Counted from the first letter of the stretch, positions 16,101 through 25,606 are shown. The stretch: DNA of 64,000 nt from Akkermansiaceae bacterium UBA2381 (GCA_002344215.1 DDSV01000030.1:15475-79474); one strand, 5' to 3'. Numbers and translations are program-made. Notes: a model not told the origin generated them from the sequence alone.

Positions 16101-18822
16101 CGTCAAATTGGAGTGGCAGCCCGCTGGTGGTGAATGCGCCGAGAGAGAAAGGGCCGTTGGAAACGCGACGGGGGAGAACGGTGGTGTGAATAATCTGTTG
16201 CTCCGGTCCCGGGGCGGCGCTGCCTGTGCCTGTCAACAAGACGGTGAAAACCGGGGTTTCCGGGTCGCTGCTGGCGACGTTCAGCATGGCATTACGAGCA
16301 CCTGTGGCGGTTGGCGAGAAATGGACAGTGAGAGAGGTGCTGCCGCCACCGTCCACACTGGTGCTCATTGTGGAGGTGCTTACGGTGAAATCCGCCGCGT
16401 TGGTGCCGGTGATGGAGGCGGAATTCAAAGCCAGTGTTGTTCCTGGGATGATGTTCAATAAAGTGAACGAGCGTGAGGAAGGCTCGCCGCCGAGAGTGGC
16501 AGAGCCGAACGACACGGAGGAGACCCCGCTTTGGAGGGATGTTCCCGCAGGCTGCTGAATGGACAGCTTTGGAAACTCACCGGTCAGTTGCAGACTGACG
16601 GTGCGTTGATGCTGCGTGTCATTCAGGACGAAGGTGACCACTGCCTCATGGATTCCAGAAGGCAGCTCTTCCGCCGCCGAGTTGAAGAAGATCGTGACAT
16701 TCTCTGAGTTACCGGAGGTGACCGTTCCTGAGGAGGCGGAAAGTCCGACCCAGGGTTGGTTCGCCGAGGCGGTCCAGTTTGCGGGGTTCTCTCCGGCATT
16801 GGTAATCGTGTAGATTTGCTGCGGGGGAGAGAAAGGCCCCCCCTGATCTCCGACAGCCTCCAGACCCGTGAACGGCAGCACCGTCAGGATCTGATTGAAG
16901 ATCGTGAATTGACCGCTGTCAGCGGTCAGGGTTCCGTTCCGCGTGACTCGGATCATGTAGTCCGTCCCGGTAATCGTATCGGAGGGGATGGCCCAAAGAT
17001 AGCGGCGCTGATCTCCGCTCAGTCCGGAGGCAATCTGGGAATGAAAAATGCCGTCTTTGTAGAGGTCGATGTTTACTGCGTCGATGTGGTCTCCTCCGGT
17101 CCAATAGATTTCGTTGGTTGAACCAGCGTCCCATCCCGCCGCCGTGGCTGGGGCGACGACGGCAAAAGCGGTGCGAACTTTGAGGCTGGCTCGACCCGGC
17201 GCCTGTGACAAAAGGTAATGGGCGTTGCGGGCACCAAGGTTAGGCTTGGAGCCATCAAAACCCGCGCCCTGCCCGCCCACAAAACCGCCGCTCACATATC
17301 GTTGATCCGAGTTCGGGTCCCCCGAGGCGTTATAGCCGTCCACCTGTCCGGTTCGGACTCCCTGGTAGAGGACATCGGGGTTCGCAAAATAGGGGATGCG
17401 CGTGCCCGTGCCCCAGTTCCAATCGTACGCCATGATCGTGCGCACCCTCGGGTGACCCGGCGGCTCCAGTCGCCAGCAATAGGCATGGACGTTGGTTTCG
17501 GAATCGCTGCCGGCCGTGTCACCCCATGAATGACGGGCACCGATGTTGTGCCCCAACTCGTGAGCAAAGGTAATCCGCGTCGTCGTCATGTAATCCCTCG
17601 AAGTGATGGAAGAGGTGCCGGGCCGATAGGCGATGCCTGCCGATCCATCAGCCTGTTTGACGATGAAGGCCTTCAGGTCAGCTCCCAGGGCGTCCGCGTA
17701 ATCTGACACCGAATTCAGTTCTGGGTTCGAAGCACTGGTGCTGTTCAGATCCCCGAGTTCATCGGTTGTTCCCATATCTGCAGCCACTTGCCCCGGAAAC
17801 ACGTAGTCGGGATCCTCGACAGTGCCCAGAAGCATCAGTTCGGTGGCGGTGACTTCGCTGTTGGCGAAGGCTGTCGTCATCCGGTCCACCGACGCGATGA
17901 TGCGGGCCTCCATCTGGGCATAACCGCCGTCCGCCTCGCGCGCTCCCTTATCGTAGCCAACCACCACGTCTATGGTGACGTAACCGATGGTGTCCTGAAC
18001 TTCTGGACCCTCAGTGCCGGATGATTCGGTTCCACTGCCGCCGGGTTCGTCCGGATCGCCACAATGATCCGTCATGGTGGAGGGGTCCAGCTCCCGCACC
18101 ATCAGATAACCTGAGGACAGGATGCGATACTCCACATGTTGGTCGAGATGATAGCGAGCCACGGTGCCGTGCAGTATGCCGTCATGCAACACCAGTTGTA
18201 CCACGCTGGTCTGCGGCTCGCCTTCAACCTCACCTTGAAAGGTATGAGTCATTCCTCCTCGAGCCTTGACAGAGTCAATGACGAGAGTCAGGGCCGAGCC
18301 ATCCGGCAGTGGCGCAAGCAATCGGGCGGTTTTGCCATCCACCACTGCTTCGAGAGCAGTCACGTCCAGCACCATGCGGCGCGCGGTTTTGGTGTGCAGA
18401 TCGACCTCCTCAGGCAGCAGGGTGGTGCGCCCGTCATCAGGAGACATGGCCAGCGGCAAAGGAGCGGCCGTTCTAGCCGTATCCGGCAGTTCAGATGTTG
18501 TCGGCTCAGCGTAGCGTCGTTCCGCCTTGGGGCCTCGCGGATGAAGTTTGACTGGCGAGGGGGAACCGACGCGGGCGAAGGCCTCGTGAAGCGGCGTCAG
18601 CGGTGTTAAACTCGCTGCCTTTTCCGAAGGCAGTCGGCTCGGGCCGGGAGCTATTTCTGCGCCTGCCCCATCGGAAGAAACAGAGCTGCTTGACTTTCGG
18701 TCATCAGCATTCTCCAAATTGCCTTCATCTGGTCTTCCGAGCCAGAACCAAACCAAGCACAGAATCCCCAGCGGACCGATCAGGAGCGCCAGGGTTTTTT
18801 TTGAATTTCTCTGTTTCATCAT
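13174..18822 (-). CDS. Metzincin-like metalloprotease fused to 14 RCC1 blades
   Basis: This protein of about 1,880 residues has a signal anchor (TLALLIGPLGILCLVWFWLG), a propeptide-like region, and a reprolysin/M12B-like catalytic domain at about 285-520 with the zinc motif HELGHNIGARH and the later Met-turn candidate TIMAYDW. Next come Ig-like segments, a choice-of-anchor D domain (about 760-880, SFGSATLGGEPSSRSFTLLN), 14 RCC1 repeats (about 960-1,655, e.g. LWTWGLNTNGQLGHGDTSQR) and a C-terminal module beginning NLLKYAFNMNP. RCC1 propellers have seven blades, so 14 would make two. Start at 18822 (MMKQRNSKK) is preferred; 18843 is possible. It is likely secreted or surface-held; substrate unknown. 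Confidence 0.85.
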   Translation of the reverse strand: MMKQRNSKKTLALLIGPLGILCLVWFWLGRPDEGNLENADDRKSSSSVSSDGAGAEIAPGPSRLPSEKAASLTPLTPLHEAFARVGSPSPVKLHPRGPKAERRYAEPTTSELPDTARTAAPLPLAMSPDDGRTTLLPEEVDLHTKTARRMVLDVTALEAVVDGKTARLLAPLPDGSALTLVIDSVKARGGMTHTFQGEVEGEPQTSVVQLVLHDGILHGTVARYHLDQHVEYRILSSGYLMVRELDPSTMTDHCGDPDEPGGSGTESSGTEGPEVQDTIGYVTIDVVVGYDKGAREADGGYAQMEARIIASVDRMTTAFANSEVTATELMLLGTVEDPDYVFPGQVAADMGTTDELGDLNSTSASNPELNSVSDYADALGADLKAFIVKQADGSAGIAYRPGTSSITSRDYMTTTRITFAHELGHNIGARHSWGDTAGSDSETNVHAYCWRLEPPGHPRVRTIMAYDWNWGTGTRIPYFANPDVLYQGVRTGQVDGYNASGDPNSDQRYVSGGFVGGQGAGFDGSKPNLGARNAHYLLSQAPGRASLKVRTAFAVVAPATAAGWDAGSTNEIYWTGGDHIDAVNIDLYKDGIFHSQIASGLSGDQRRYLWAIPSDTITGTDYMIRVTRNGTLTADSGQFTIFNQILTVLPFTGLEAVGDQGGPFSPPQQIYTITNAGENPANWTASANQPWVGLSASSGTVTSGNSENVTIFFNSAAEELPSGIHEAVVTFVLNDTQHQRTVSLQLTGEFPKLSIQQPAGTSLQSGVSSVSFGSATLGGEPSSRSFTLLNIIPGTTLALNSASITGTNAADFTVSTSTMSTSVDGGGSTSLTVHFSPTATGARNAMLNVASSDPETPVFTVLLTGTGSAAPGPEQQIIHTTVLPRRVSNGPFSLGAFTTSGLPLQFDVLAGPVTVSSDGIVTPTGVDGAVTIRIRQEGNGEYSSAEDVYVTFVLGTWHHFTKLVSGWATYALRDDGTLWTWGYVNGSGYLADSTTIGRVAPQQIGSVSNWTDIEIGNGSGVGLRADGTMWAWGFNASNQLGDGTTTTRTSPVQIGAGQNWASIAAGSSHGAALTTSGTLWTWGLNTNGQLGHGDTSQRSTPTQVGSASDWTHVACRGNFTIALKTNGELWTWGLNSSGQLGHGNTTQRTSPTRVGTANDWAQIASGTSHMLALKSNGTLWAWGSGTSGQLGIGANTSSSSPVQIGTATDWADIGGGSNTSTARKQDGSIWVWGNNSSGQLGDGTTTNKNTPQRFGADYNWAGIYTGIHHTAAWREDGMVWVAGHSRGFSGVSPRGLIPGADSANSWVQLSGTGSSFHLLRADGTLWAWGRNDGGPIGDGTTTDYRVLTQIGSENQWQQIASGGHSVNTNHSLAIKNNGTLWSTGANTNAQLGQGDTTQRTTFTQVGSATTWKQAASGSSHSMAVRTNGTLWGWGLNSTYQLGLGDTTQRTAPVQVGTATDWNVVACGGSFSLGIKSNGTLWAWGSNGFGQLGLGDTTQRTTPVQVGSATDWVAVACGLSHTLAVKSNGTLWVWGHNAFGQLGLGDTTNRNTPNQVGTATNWNRIATSRNSSAALTSTGTVWTAGENQNGQIGDGAMSNRLTFTRIGSSGSFQLLAVGAQSLTAVQSDNRIWTAGTSGAQVLAGGRDFTKILPVQPALVPQTIDIPVATHSLAAGDIQLTSSSGLPVNLRIVSGPATAAGDTLQFNAAGTVVVQAWQTGDERAWNASPPEQFTLTITEPTPVELFTGAMTTAGLAGDNAAPGAIPFGDGVANLLKYAFNMNPGGPDLHLMPAAGGTSGLPLITLLPTGNGTGILHFQFVRRVNSGLIYTPKMSPSLEANSWETLTTSPTVTPINDDWESIHYAETVNFQSTQRCFGLVEISLP
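13620..16200 (-). repeat. RCC1 super-module, copy shared with the giant protein at 52,498
   Basis: The region coding from VSNGPFSLGAFTTSGLPLQF through the 14 RCC1 blades to QTGDERAWNASPPEQFTLT has a full-length counterpart at about 58,680-61,290. All 14 blades correspond in order, including the aberrant blades 7, 9, 13 and 14, so the whole block moved or duplicated as a unit. Confidence 0.8.
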
Positions 18823-19832
18823 GGTGTGATGAGGGCGAGACACGAACGACGAGAGGAATAGACAAAGGTCATCTTGAGCATCCGTGTAGCCGCTTCGAGA
18901 AAGTCAATGGTGCCTTTGATATCTTGGGGAACTCTTTGAATTTCTGGAGCCTTCTTACAGACAACGCGAAGTTCGTGCAATCCCAAAGTATCTTAAGTTG
19001 GTATCAACGCGGTCAACATTCAGCTTTTCTGATCGATGTAATCTTCCCTCAGGGCGTCTAATCCCGGTGGCGATAGCGATGGCTAAATGGGGGAACGGTT
19101 TTACGGGTTCATAAGGCAAGGAGATTCGAGCAACCCCGATGGGCTCCTGGTCGGTTCGAAGGATCGCGCCCATTTTGAGACTGATTCGATCTGACATCTC
19201 CCGGTTCTGTGTGCCGGTAAAGGCGCGAGGCGCTAAATGGAAAGATCGGGTTGTGCCAGCGATTTAGACGCGCATACACGAAAGGCGTGGATTCGGCGCT
19301 TCCGGTGAGGGGATGGCGGGATCTGGCTCGCCCGTTTGGCCCCTCCTCCGTTGACGGGCGCGGCCCCTGCCTTTCGACATGTAATGCGATGACGCTCAGT
19401 TGAAAGGAGCTCGACGAAAATGTCACCAACGCACTTAAACGGCCCGAACCCTGCTCTTAAAAGTCCGCTTTTCCCCATCGTGTAGCCATTTTCCTGCTCC
19501 AAATTGAGGTCGAAAAAGCGAAATTAGAGAAGAAATTCACTGTGGTAACCGCTCAAGCTGTGCTTATCTGACAGTTTTATTCTAGAAATGCCCCCGACCA
19601 GGCCGACAGTTCAATCATGGTTGCCGCTTGGCGGAAGAACTCATTGCCTTGATTTCGCTACTTTTTAAATTCGATCAGCCCTCAATTCCCTGCTGTGCAG
19701 TTTTTCCATTGTCTTTCGATTAACCTCTAACGCTTGCTCCGTCTGTCTCGAAACCCTTCAGCTCATTTGACCGTGAGAAGACTTCTTCGGAAGAGTCCGC
19801 CGGAGAGAGCGGGCGGTCTGTGGTTTACGCGG
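18823..19832. other. One-kilobase intergenic region with one doubtful small ORF
   Basis: No recognised gene is present. A minus-strand frame at 18955-19197 (80 codons, with MGAILRTDQEPIGVARISLP) looks somewhat protein-like but has no family I know. It could be a small gene or the remnant of one. The divergent promoters of the protease and the PEP-CTERM gene should be in this region. Confidence 0.35.
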
Positions 19833-22778
19833 ATGCGAGCCAATATTAAGGTGCCGGTCGTGGCTGTGCTTCTCGCCGCTGGCTTTGAGATGGGGAGCAT
19901 TGAGGGGAATGCGGCCACCATTACCTGGGATGCCGTCGGCGCCAACGGAACGCTCGAGGATGGCAGCGGAACCTGGAACACGGTTCTAGCCAACTGGACT
20001 CTCGACAATGGAGTCACGAATCTCCAATTCGTGAGTGGTGACAACGTGATCTTCGGAGGTGGATCGAGTGGAACGGCGGGGACGGTTCAGCTTGGGGTAA
20101 ACATCACGTCCGGAACCTTGACTTTCGCGTTAACGAGTGGCGGGAGCTACACGATCTCCCCGGCAGTTGCGCAGACCCTTACCATCAACTCTGGTATCAT
20201 TGCCAACGAATCGGCTGTCATCACGGCCAACATTATCCTCGGCGGGGCGCAGAACTGGACTGCGGCTGCGACCAAAACGTTGACTATCAGCGGAGGTGTC
20301 ACCAATGGAGGCAATCTTTTGACTCTTGATGGTGCTGGAAACACCGTCATCTCGGGAATCATCGGCGGGGCAGGCGGGGTGACACAGTCCGGCAGCGGCA
20401 CAACGACGCTTTCCGGTGAGAATACGTACACGGGTTCCACCTCCGTTACAGGTGGAACCCTCCTCCTCCAACACGCGCAGGCGTTGGGGACCGGAGTGGC
20501 AGAGGTCTCGGTGAGCAATGGGGGGACCCTGTCTCTGAGTTCTACTTCGGGCACGCCTGACTTCGGCACAAAAACACTCACCTTGAACGGCAACGGATCG
20601 GCAGGTCAAAGCGGCACTCTGGTCAATTCTGCCGGAACAAACTCCTACAGTGGCGACATCATCATTGGTTCCTCTACCGCCATTTCCGTGGATAGTGGAA
20701 CCCTCGACTTCGGAACCGTCAATCCCATCACCGGCACCGGTGATCTCACACTTTCGGGGTCGGGGATTGGTAGCTTTGCGGCAGATTTCAATTTCACGGG
20801 AGACCTCACCAAGACTGGTAACGGGACTTGGACGCTTTATGGCAACGGCATCCGCGAAGGTGCGACCAGCATCCTCGGCGGCACTCTGAACCTCAATGGT
20901 GAGGCAATAGGCTACACTTCGGGCACCACCCTCGGCGCAGCCACTCTGAATTTCTCAGGAATTGGGGGAATCGGGGGAATCGGGGGGCTCACTCTGGACA
21001 CCAACACCTCCAGCAGCGTTGTTGTGGCACCTTTTTCCGCACTTACCATTGGAGGTATCACTCGCAACGCCGGTGCCACCACCAGCTTCAGTATCTCCAG
21101 CGGCGGAACGATCACCTCGACGGTCGCGGGTTCGGGGACAAACCGAATTCTGGGTTATGCAACGGTCACCGATTCGACTTCCACCGGGTTGGCCCGTCGT
21201 TCCGGTGGTCCCTCGGGAGGAAGCATCATCCGGTTTGACAGCACTCTCGCCGCTGTTCTTGCAGCCGGTACCAACAGCGCGAACACCGACTACACCACGC
21301 TCACGAACGCGGGCACGCTAAACTGGACGAATGCCCTGACCGCCCGTTCCGTTAATTCGCTCACCATTGATGCTACGGGTAACCCGGGTCAGATCACCAG
21401 CATGGGTGCGGCGTCCAACGTGCTCACCCTGAGCAGCGGGGCCTTGCAGTTCATCGGTTCGGAAAATGGAACCCTTACCGGCGGGCAAGTTGGCGCCGCG
21501 AATTCGGAGGTCATCGTCCACCAACATGGCACGGGCGTTTTCACCCTCGAAAGCCTTGTCTCCTCTGGCACGGGCAGACTCATCAAGCTCGGAACCGGAA
21601 CCTTGATTCTTACCGCCGCGAACACCTACACCGGCACGACGACCGTGAACGAGGGAACACTCCAACTGAACGGCGGTTCGGCCATCGCCGATACCAGCGC
21701 GGTCGTCATGGCTAATGTGACCACGGCAATCCTCCGCCTGAACAACAGTGAGACTATCGGAAGTCTCGCCGGCGGGGGCGCGACGGGGGGTAATGTGAAT
21801 CTCCAGGGAAACACACTAACCGTCGGCGATGCGACCAGCACGACCTATGCGGGAGTCATCAGCGGGTCGGCTGGGGGAGCTTTAACAAAAGTGGGCGCGG
21901 GAACCCTGATTCTCACCGCCGCTAACACCTATCCGGGAGCAACGACCGTCAGTGGCGGCACCCTCCAACTCGGCGACGGCACTAACGGTAACGGGAGTCT
22001 GAACACCGCGAGCTCGATCTCTGTGGATGCTGGCGCGACCTTCGCCGTCAATCAGACGGATATCGTAACACAGGGAACTGACTTCAGCGGATCGGCGATT
22101 ACCGGCTTGGGAGGATTTGAGCAGGCCGGATCCGGGACGACTATCTTCACCGCTGCGAACAGTTATGATGGGGAAACCATTGTCAGCGATGGTGTCTTCC
22201 TTGTAAACGGCGACCAGTCGACGGCGATTGGCGACGTGATCGTGAGTGGCGACGCTATGCTCGGCGGAACCGGCAAGATTGGTGGAGATACTACTATCGG
22301 AAGCACCGCCATCCTCAACGCCGGAGATCCCAATGTAGCCGGAGGAGTGGGCACCCTGGAATTTGCAGGCACCTCCACCGGTCTGGCTCTCGAGGCCGGC
22401 AGTACTTGGCTCGTCGATCTGACGCAGGGCACGAGTGGGAGTTCAGATAGGATCATTGTCGGCGGAGAGTTGAACCTTGATGCTGGCAACGGATCGTTAC
22501 TTGATTTTAACTTTACGCCTTCGTTCACACAATCCAATTCATACACGATCGCCGAGTATGGAAGCCTGACGGGAGGCTGGTTTACGACAAGCGAAGGAGT
22601 TTGGGTGGACGACCAAGTGCAGTCCCACGGAGGCGGATCCTATAGGATTAACTACAACGACGGGGGCAACTTTATCACCCTCACTGCAGTGCCCGAGCCT
22701 GCTACCGTTGGGCTCCTTGGTATTGCCCTCGCAGGCCTTTTCCTTCGCCGCATGCGCATGCGTATCGCCGGCAGCTAA
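19833..22778 (+). CDS. PEP-CTERM protein with autotransporter-associated beta-strand repeats
   Basis: This predicted surface protein has 981 residues. A signal peptide follows the chosen start (MRANIKVPVVAVLLAAGFEM); the frame is open to 19734, but the earlier codons are basic and unlike a signal. The body is a Thr/Gly/Ser-rich beta-helix with autotransporter-associated repeats such as TLSGENTYTGSTSVTGGTLL and LILTAANTYTGTTTVNEGTL. The C-terminus is a sorting signal: VPEPATVGLLGIALAGLFLR, then a basic tail. PEP-CTERM proteins are cut and anchored by an exosortase, which is not encoded in this window. No outer-membrane autotransporter barrel is present. Confidence 0.85.
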   Translation: MRANIKVPVVAVLLAAGFEMGSIEGNAATITWDAVGANGTLEDGSGTWNTVLANWTLDNGVTNLQFVSGDNVIFGGGSSGTAGTVQLGVNITSGTLTFALTSGGSYTISPAVAQTLTINSGIIANESAVITANIILGGAQNWTAAATKTLTISGGVTNGGNLLTLDGAGNTVISGIIGGAGGVTQSGSGTTTLSGENTYTGSTSVTGGTLLLQHAQALGTGVAEVSVSNGGTLSLSSTSGTPDFGTKTLTLNGNGSAGQSGTLVNSAGTNSYSGDIIIGSSTAISVDSGTLDFGTVNPITGTGDLTLSGSGIGSFAADFNFTGDLTKTGNGTWTLYGNGIREGATSILGGTLNLNGEAIGYTSGTTLGAATLNFSGIGGIGGIGGLTLDTNTSSSVVVAPFSALTIGGITRNAGATTSFSISSGGTITSTVAGSGTNRILGYATVTDSTSTGLARRSGGPSGGSIIRFDSTLAAVLAAGTNSANTDYTTLTNAGTLNWTNALTARSVNSLTIDATGNPGQITSMGAASNVLTLSSGALQFIGSENGTLTGGQVGAANSEVIVHQHGTGVFTLESLVSSGTGRLIKLGTGTLILTAANTYTGTTTVNEGTLQLNGGSAIADTSAVVMANVTTAILRLNNSETIGSLAGGGATGGNVNLQGNTLTVGDATSTTYAGVISGSAGGALTKVGAGTLILTAANTYPGATTVSGGTLQLGDGTNGNGSLNTASSISVDAGATFAVNQTDIVTQGTDFSGSAITGLGGFEQAGSGTTIFTAANSYDGETIVSDGVFLVNGDQSTAIGDVIVSGDAMLGGTGKIGGDTTIGSTAILNAGDPNVAGGVGTLEFAGTSTGLALEAGSTWLVDLTQGTSGSSDRIIVGGELNLDAGNGSLLDFNFTPSFTQSNSYTIAEYGSLTGGWFTTSEGVWVDDQVQSHGGGSYRINYNDGGNFITLTAVPEPATVGLLGIALAGLFLRRMRMRIAGS

Positions 22779-23144
22779 GATCCGGGGTCTCGGTGCTTCA
22801 GCGATTTGGTGGTTTCGCGATGTAGGGAAAAATTTTCCCGCTGTGTTTTAAACCTCCGCTCTATATCCGGGGAAATCGTTCGTCTGCGCTGAGGGATAAG
22901 TCGGGCGACCGGAATCCGATTCATTTCGGAGAAATGGAATTTCCGTTGCTTCATTATTTTCCGGGCTGATCAACGAATCACATCGGGATCTGATGATAGC
23001 GGGTCGGTGAGACGATAGAACTCCCGGGAACCGGACGGCCGACTCATACTGGAGAATCGTTCTGACTCTTTCTTAACACCCGGAACAATTACGCTTTTCA
23101 CCGAGTCGCGATTCGGTTATGAAAACCAGTCTTGGAGTCATAAG
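22779..23144. other. Intergenic, nothing recognised
   Basis: About 366 bp carry no credible gene or strong hairpin. The promoter of the following membrane-protein pair should be here. Confidence 0.4.
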
Positions 23145-23738
23145 ATGAGCCAGACCCAGCAGCGATCCCGTCGTCAGCTTGTTGTCCACACCGTAATCGG
23201 GGTGTTCATTTTCAGTTTGTGGCTTGTCCCGATTGCTTACGTGGGTATCACCAATCGACCCATTCCGGCGGGCGGAAAATACCTCAACTACCTGTGGCGG
23301 ATTGCCGCGCTCTTTCCGAGTCGCTCGAATGCGTGGGACGACTATTTCTATCAGGTCCGACTTCACGGAAGCGAGGACTGGATCGAAGTTTCACACGAAC
23401 AACTCGGAACGATGCGGCCGTTTGGGGCGGGGAACCGGATTCATCGTATCATGGCCCAGGGCGGGGGAGATCAAAACAGGGCCGCTGTCCTGCGATCCGT
23501 CGGCGACTTTGTGAGGCGGAGATTCGAGAGCCTGCATCCTGAGAGCGAAAAGGTGTCAGAGGTTCGCTTCCTGCGGGTGCGTTATCCTGTTGGTTCGCCG
23601 AGGCTTACCCGCACTCCGGGTCGCTGGGAGATACCCGCCCTGTCTGAAGTCCCTGAATTGGATCTGGAAGTGTGGAGACAGTTCCGGTTTGAGGAGTTGG
23701 AGAAATCGAACATCCCTTCCATCGAGAATCCTGAATGA
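23145..23738 (+). CDS. Small membrane protein, partner of the HTTM protein
   Basis: This 197-residue protein has one N-terminal transmembrane helix (VVHTVIGVFIFSLWLVPIAY) and a soluble extracytoplasmic remainder (WRIAALFPSRSNAWDDYFYQ, then VRLHGSEDWIEVSHEQL). Small proteins of this type often sit directly before HTTM genes. The 1-nt spacing to the next start supports cotranslation and a common complex. No catalytic motif is visible. Confidence 0.7.
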   Translation: MSQTQQRSRRQLVVHTVIGVFIFSLWLVPIAYVGITNRPIPAGGKYLNYLWRIAALFPSRSNAWDDYFYQVRLHGSEDWIEVSHEQLGTMRPFGAGNRIHRIMAQGGGDQNRAAVLRSVGDFVRRRFESLHPESEKVSEVRFLRVRYPVGSPRLTRTPGRWEIPALSEVPELDLEVWRQFRFEELEKSNIPSIENPE

Positions 23739-23739
23739 G

Positions 23740-24672
23740 ATGTCCTATCTGAAAAGAGTGTTGAAGAGTGTCTGGCACTTCTGGTTCGGCCCCATCGAGT
23801 TGATCCGTTTGCGCGCCTTTGAGATCTGCTTCACCGCGAGTTTTCTCGCCTACTTTTTCGTGGCTCGTTTCTTCTACTGGGAGGAATGGCTCACTCCGGC
23901 GGGATATCATTATCCACGGGGAGCCACTCCCTCCTACCTCATCGATCCTTTTCCCCTGCTCTCAGGTTGGGCGGCATTGTTGCTTGGAGCCGTTGCCGTC
24001 GCGGCCGGAGTATCCCTCTGCCTCGGAAAGTGGCGGCGACCGGCTTCAGGAGTTCTTTTTCTGGCGGCGGTTTATATTCAGAATGCCGACGCCCTTTCCG
24101 CGTATGCACTGAATGTGCATTATATCGTCGGTTTTTTGGTTCTATTTCTCTCGCCCGGACCTAGCGATCCTGGAAACCAGAGCCTATCGGCCCGGCAGAT
24201 CGGATCCGCCTGGCCGATCCGGACGCTGCAGGTCACCCTGTTGCTCCAACTCTTCACCGCAGGGTGGTGCAAACTTCAGATCGGTGATTGGTGGAATCAT
24301 TCCGACGTGCTCTGGACTCACCTACAGGGGCCCTATCGGAATCACTTGTCCGCCTGGATGCTTCGGGTAATACCGATGTGGGGTTTTACCGTGATGCAGT
24401 GGTCTGCCTTTATCTTCGAACTGGTTGCTCCGGTATTTCTCCTGTTCCGCTGGACCCGATGGATCGCCCTGATCTGGGGCGTGGGATTCGTATCATTCAT
24501 CGCCTTGACGATGAATGATCTGGTCTACTTTTGCCTCCAGTTGGCTTCCTATCTCATTCTGTTCCTTTCGGCAGCGGAGCTTTCCCGGGTGCACCGGTCT
24601 GTGTCGGGATGGTGGGCTTTGTTTCGCTCCCGTTTGCCGGGGAAGAAGGAGGTAGAGCCGTCGGCCCCTTGA
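23740..24672 (+). CDS. HTTM-domain (vitamin K-dependent carboxylase-like) membrane protein
   Basis: This polytopic membrane protein of 310 residues has about six to eight hydrophobic helices (for example FTASFLAYFFVARFFYWEEW and WAALLLGAVAVAAGVSLCLG). The pattern IRLRAFEICF at the start and LFTAGWCKLQIGDWW in the middle fits the HTTM family, named for the horizontally transferred transmembrane domain of gamma-glutamyl carboxylases. I start at 23740, one base after the preceding stop, although the frame is open further upstream. The 3' end overlaps the convergent lipoprotein gene by 119 bp. The bacterial role of most HTTM proteins is unknown. Confidence 0.75.
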   Translation: MSYLKRVLKSVWHFWFGPIELIRLRAFEICFTASFLAYFFVARFFYWEEWLTPAGYHYPRGATPSYLIDPFPLLSGWAALLLGAVAVAAGVSLCLGKWRRPASGVLFLAAVYIQNADALSAYALNVHYIVGFLVLFLSPGPSDPGNQSLSARQIGSAWPIRTLQVTLLLQLFTAGWCKLQIGDWWNHSDVLWTHLQGPYRNHLSAWMLRVIPMWGFTVMQWSAFIFELVAPVFLLFRWTRWIALIWGVGFVSFIALTMNDLVYFCLQLASYLILFLSAAELSRVHRSVSGWWALFRSRLPGKKEVEPSAP

Positions 24673-25606
24673 TAAAGGTGCGCGCCGACGTGAATTCTTC
24701 ACGGGTTATGGTGCCGTCGCCATTGCGGTCATTCGCCTGAATTTTGCTCCATTGATCGCCCGCTTCACCGGTCGAGACGGAGTCGTCCTGATTTGTATCG
24801 AGGTGTTCGAAAAGAGCTAAGCGACCGGTCGCCGTCGTATCCTGTGTTCCGCTACCAGCGTTTGGTGGAGACTGGCTTTCTCTCGTGGTGGAGAGGGGCG
24901 GAGCGGCGGGGATGGACCTTGAATCCCTAGGTGCAGGGACAGGCTCAAGATTTTCTGAAGCGGCTTGTCCTGTCAGGGTTAGTGCGAGAGTGGCGGGATT
25001 TCCGAAGTAGCTCTGGAGAGTGGAGGTTCCGGTTGTTGAAGAGGGAATTGGCAGTGGAATCGTGGAAGTGAGCGTGATCGTGGAATCGGCCACCAGGATC
25101 TCCACGGCGGCAGTCGACTTGACTACTTTTCCGCGCACATGAATACCGAACTCACCGTCATAATTGTTTCCTTCACGGTGCTTTAGCGACAGGACACTTA
25201 CGACGAGATTGGGAAAGCGGTCGGCGGCGAATCCCTCTGTAGAGAGCAGCGGGGTCAATAGATCGCCCGACACATTGGCGCTCATCGATTTCAGATCAGC
25301 GAGCAGATGGTGGCCATACTCAGTTGGTTCAGAGCCAATGGCATACAGGTTCCCCGAGAAGCGGGGGAACATCACTGGCTGAGATGAGGCATTGGCGGAT
25401 AGGGAGGGGGAGGGGATGAGCTCGATGCTCGACTCTCGGGTCAGTGTGAATTTTCGTGCCATCAGTTGCTTCCGGCCCGGTAGTCCCTCAGGGGTGACAT
25501 CGACGATTCTGACTTTCTCATCCTTTCCCTCCGGTTCCGAGCAGGCGGGCAAAAACAAGGACCAGACGATTATTCCCGAGAGAGCGAGTTGTCTTAAAGC
25601 ATTCAT
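24554..25606 (-). CDS. EF-hand lipoprotein
   Basis: This 350-residue lipoprotein has the signal MNALRQLALSGIIVWSLFLP ending in a lipobox (LPAC). The middle part is beta-rich with no family I recognise. Near the C-terminus two EF-hand loops are plain: DTNQDDSVSTGE and DRNGDGTITREE, spaced as a normal pair, so calcium binding is expected. The last 40 residues are a Pro/Ser/Thr tail whose codons lie antisense to the end of the HTTM gene (119-bp overlap). The start at 25606 is set by the lipoprotein signal; the frame is open to 25732. Confidence 0.75.
   Translation of the reverse strand: MNALRQLALSGIIVWSLFLPACSEPEGKDEKVRIVDVTPEGLPGRKQLMARKFTLTRESSIELIPSPSLSANASSQPVMFPRFSGNLYAIGSEPTEYGHHLLADLKSMSANVSGDLLTPLLSTEGFAADRFPNLVVSVLSLKHREGNNYDGEFGIHVRGKVVKSTAAVEILVADSTITLTSTIPLPIPSSTTGTSTLQSYFGNPATLALTLTGQAASENLEPVPAPRDSRSIPAAPPLSTTRESQSPPNAGSGTQDTTATGRLALFEHLDTNQDDSVSTGEAGDQWSKIQANDRNGDGTITREEFTSARTFIKGPTALPPSSPANGSETKPTIPTQTGAPGKAPLPKGTE

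Noticed and set aside
13381..16558. Several plus-strand ORFs of 60-150 codons opposite the RCC1 region
   Set aside because: They are antisense shadows of the regular, G+C-rich repeat coding on the minus strand.
19109..19502. Minus-strand ORFs of 89-106 codons in the gap before the PEP-CTERM gene
   Set aside because: They overlap each other in different frames and lack any recognisable pattern.
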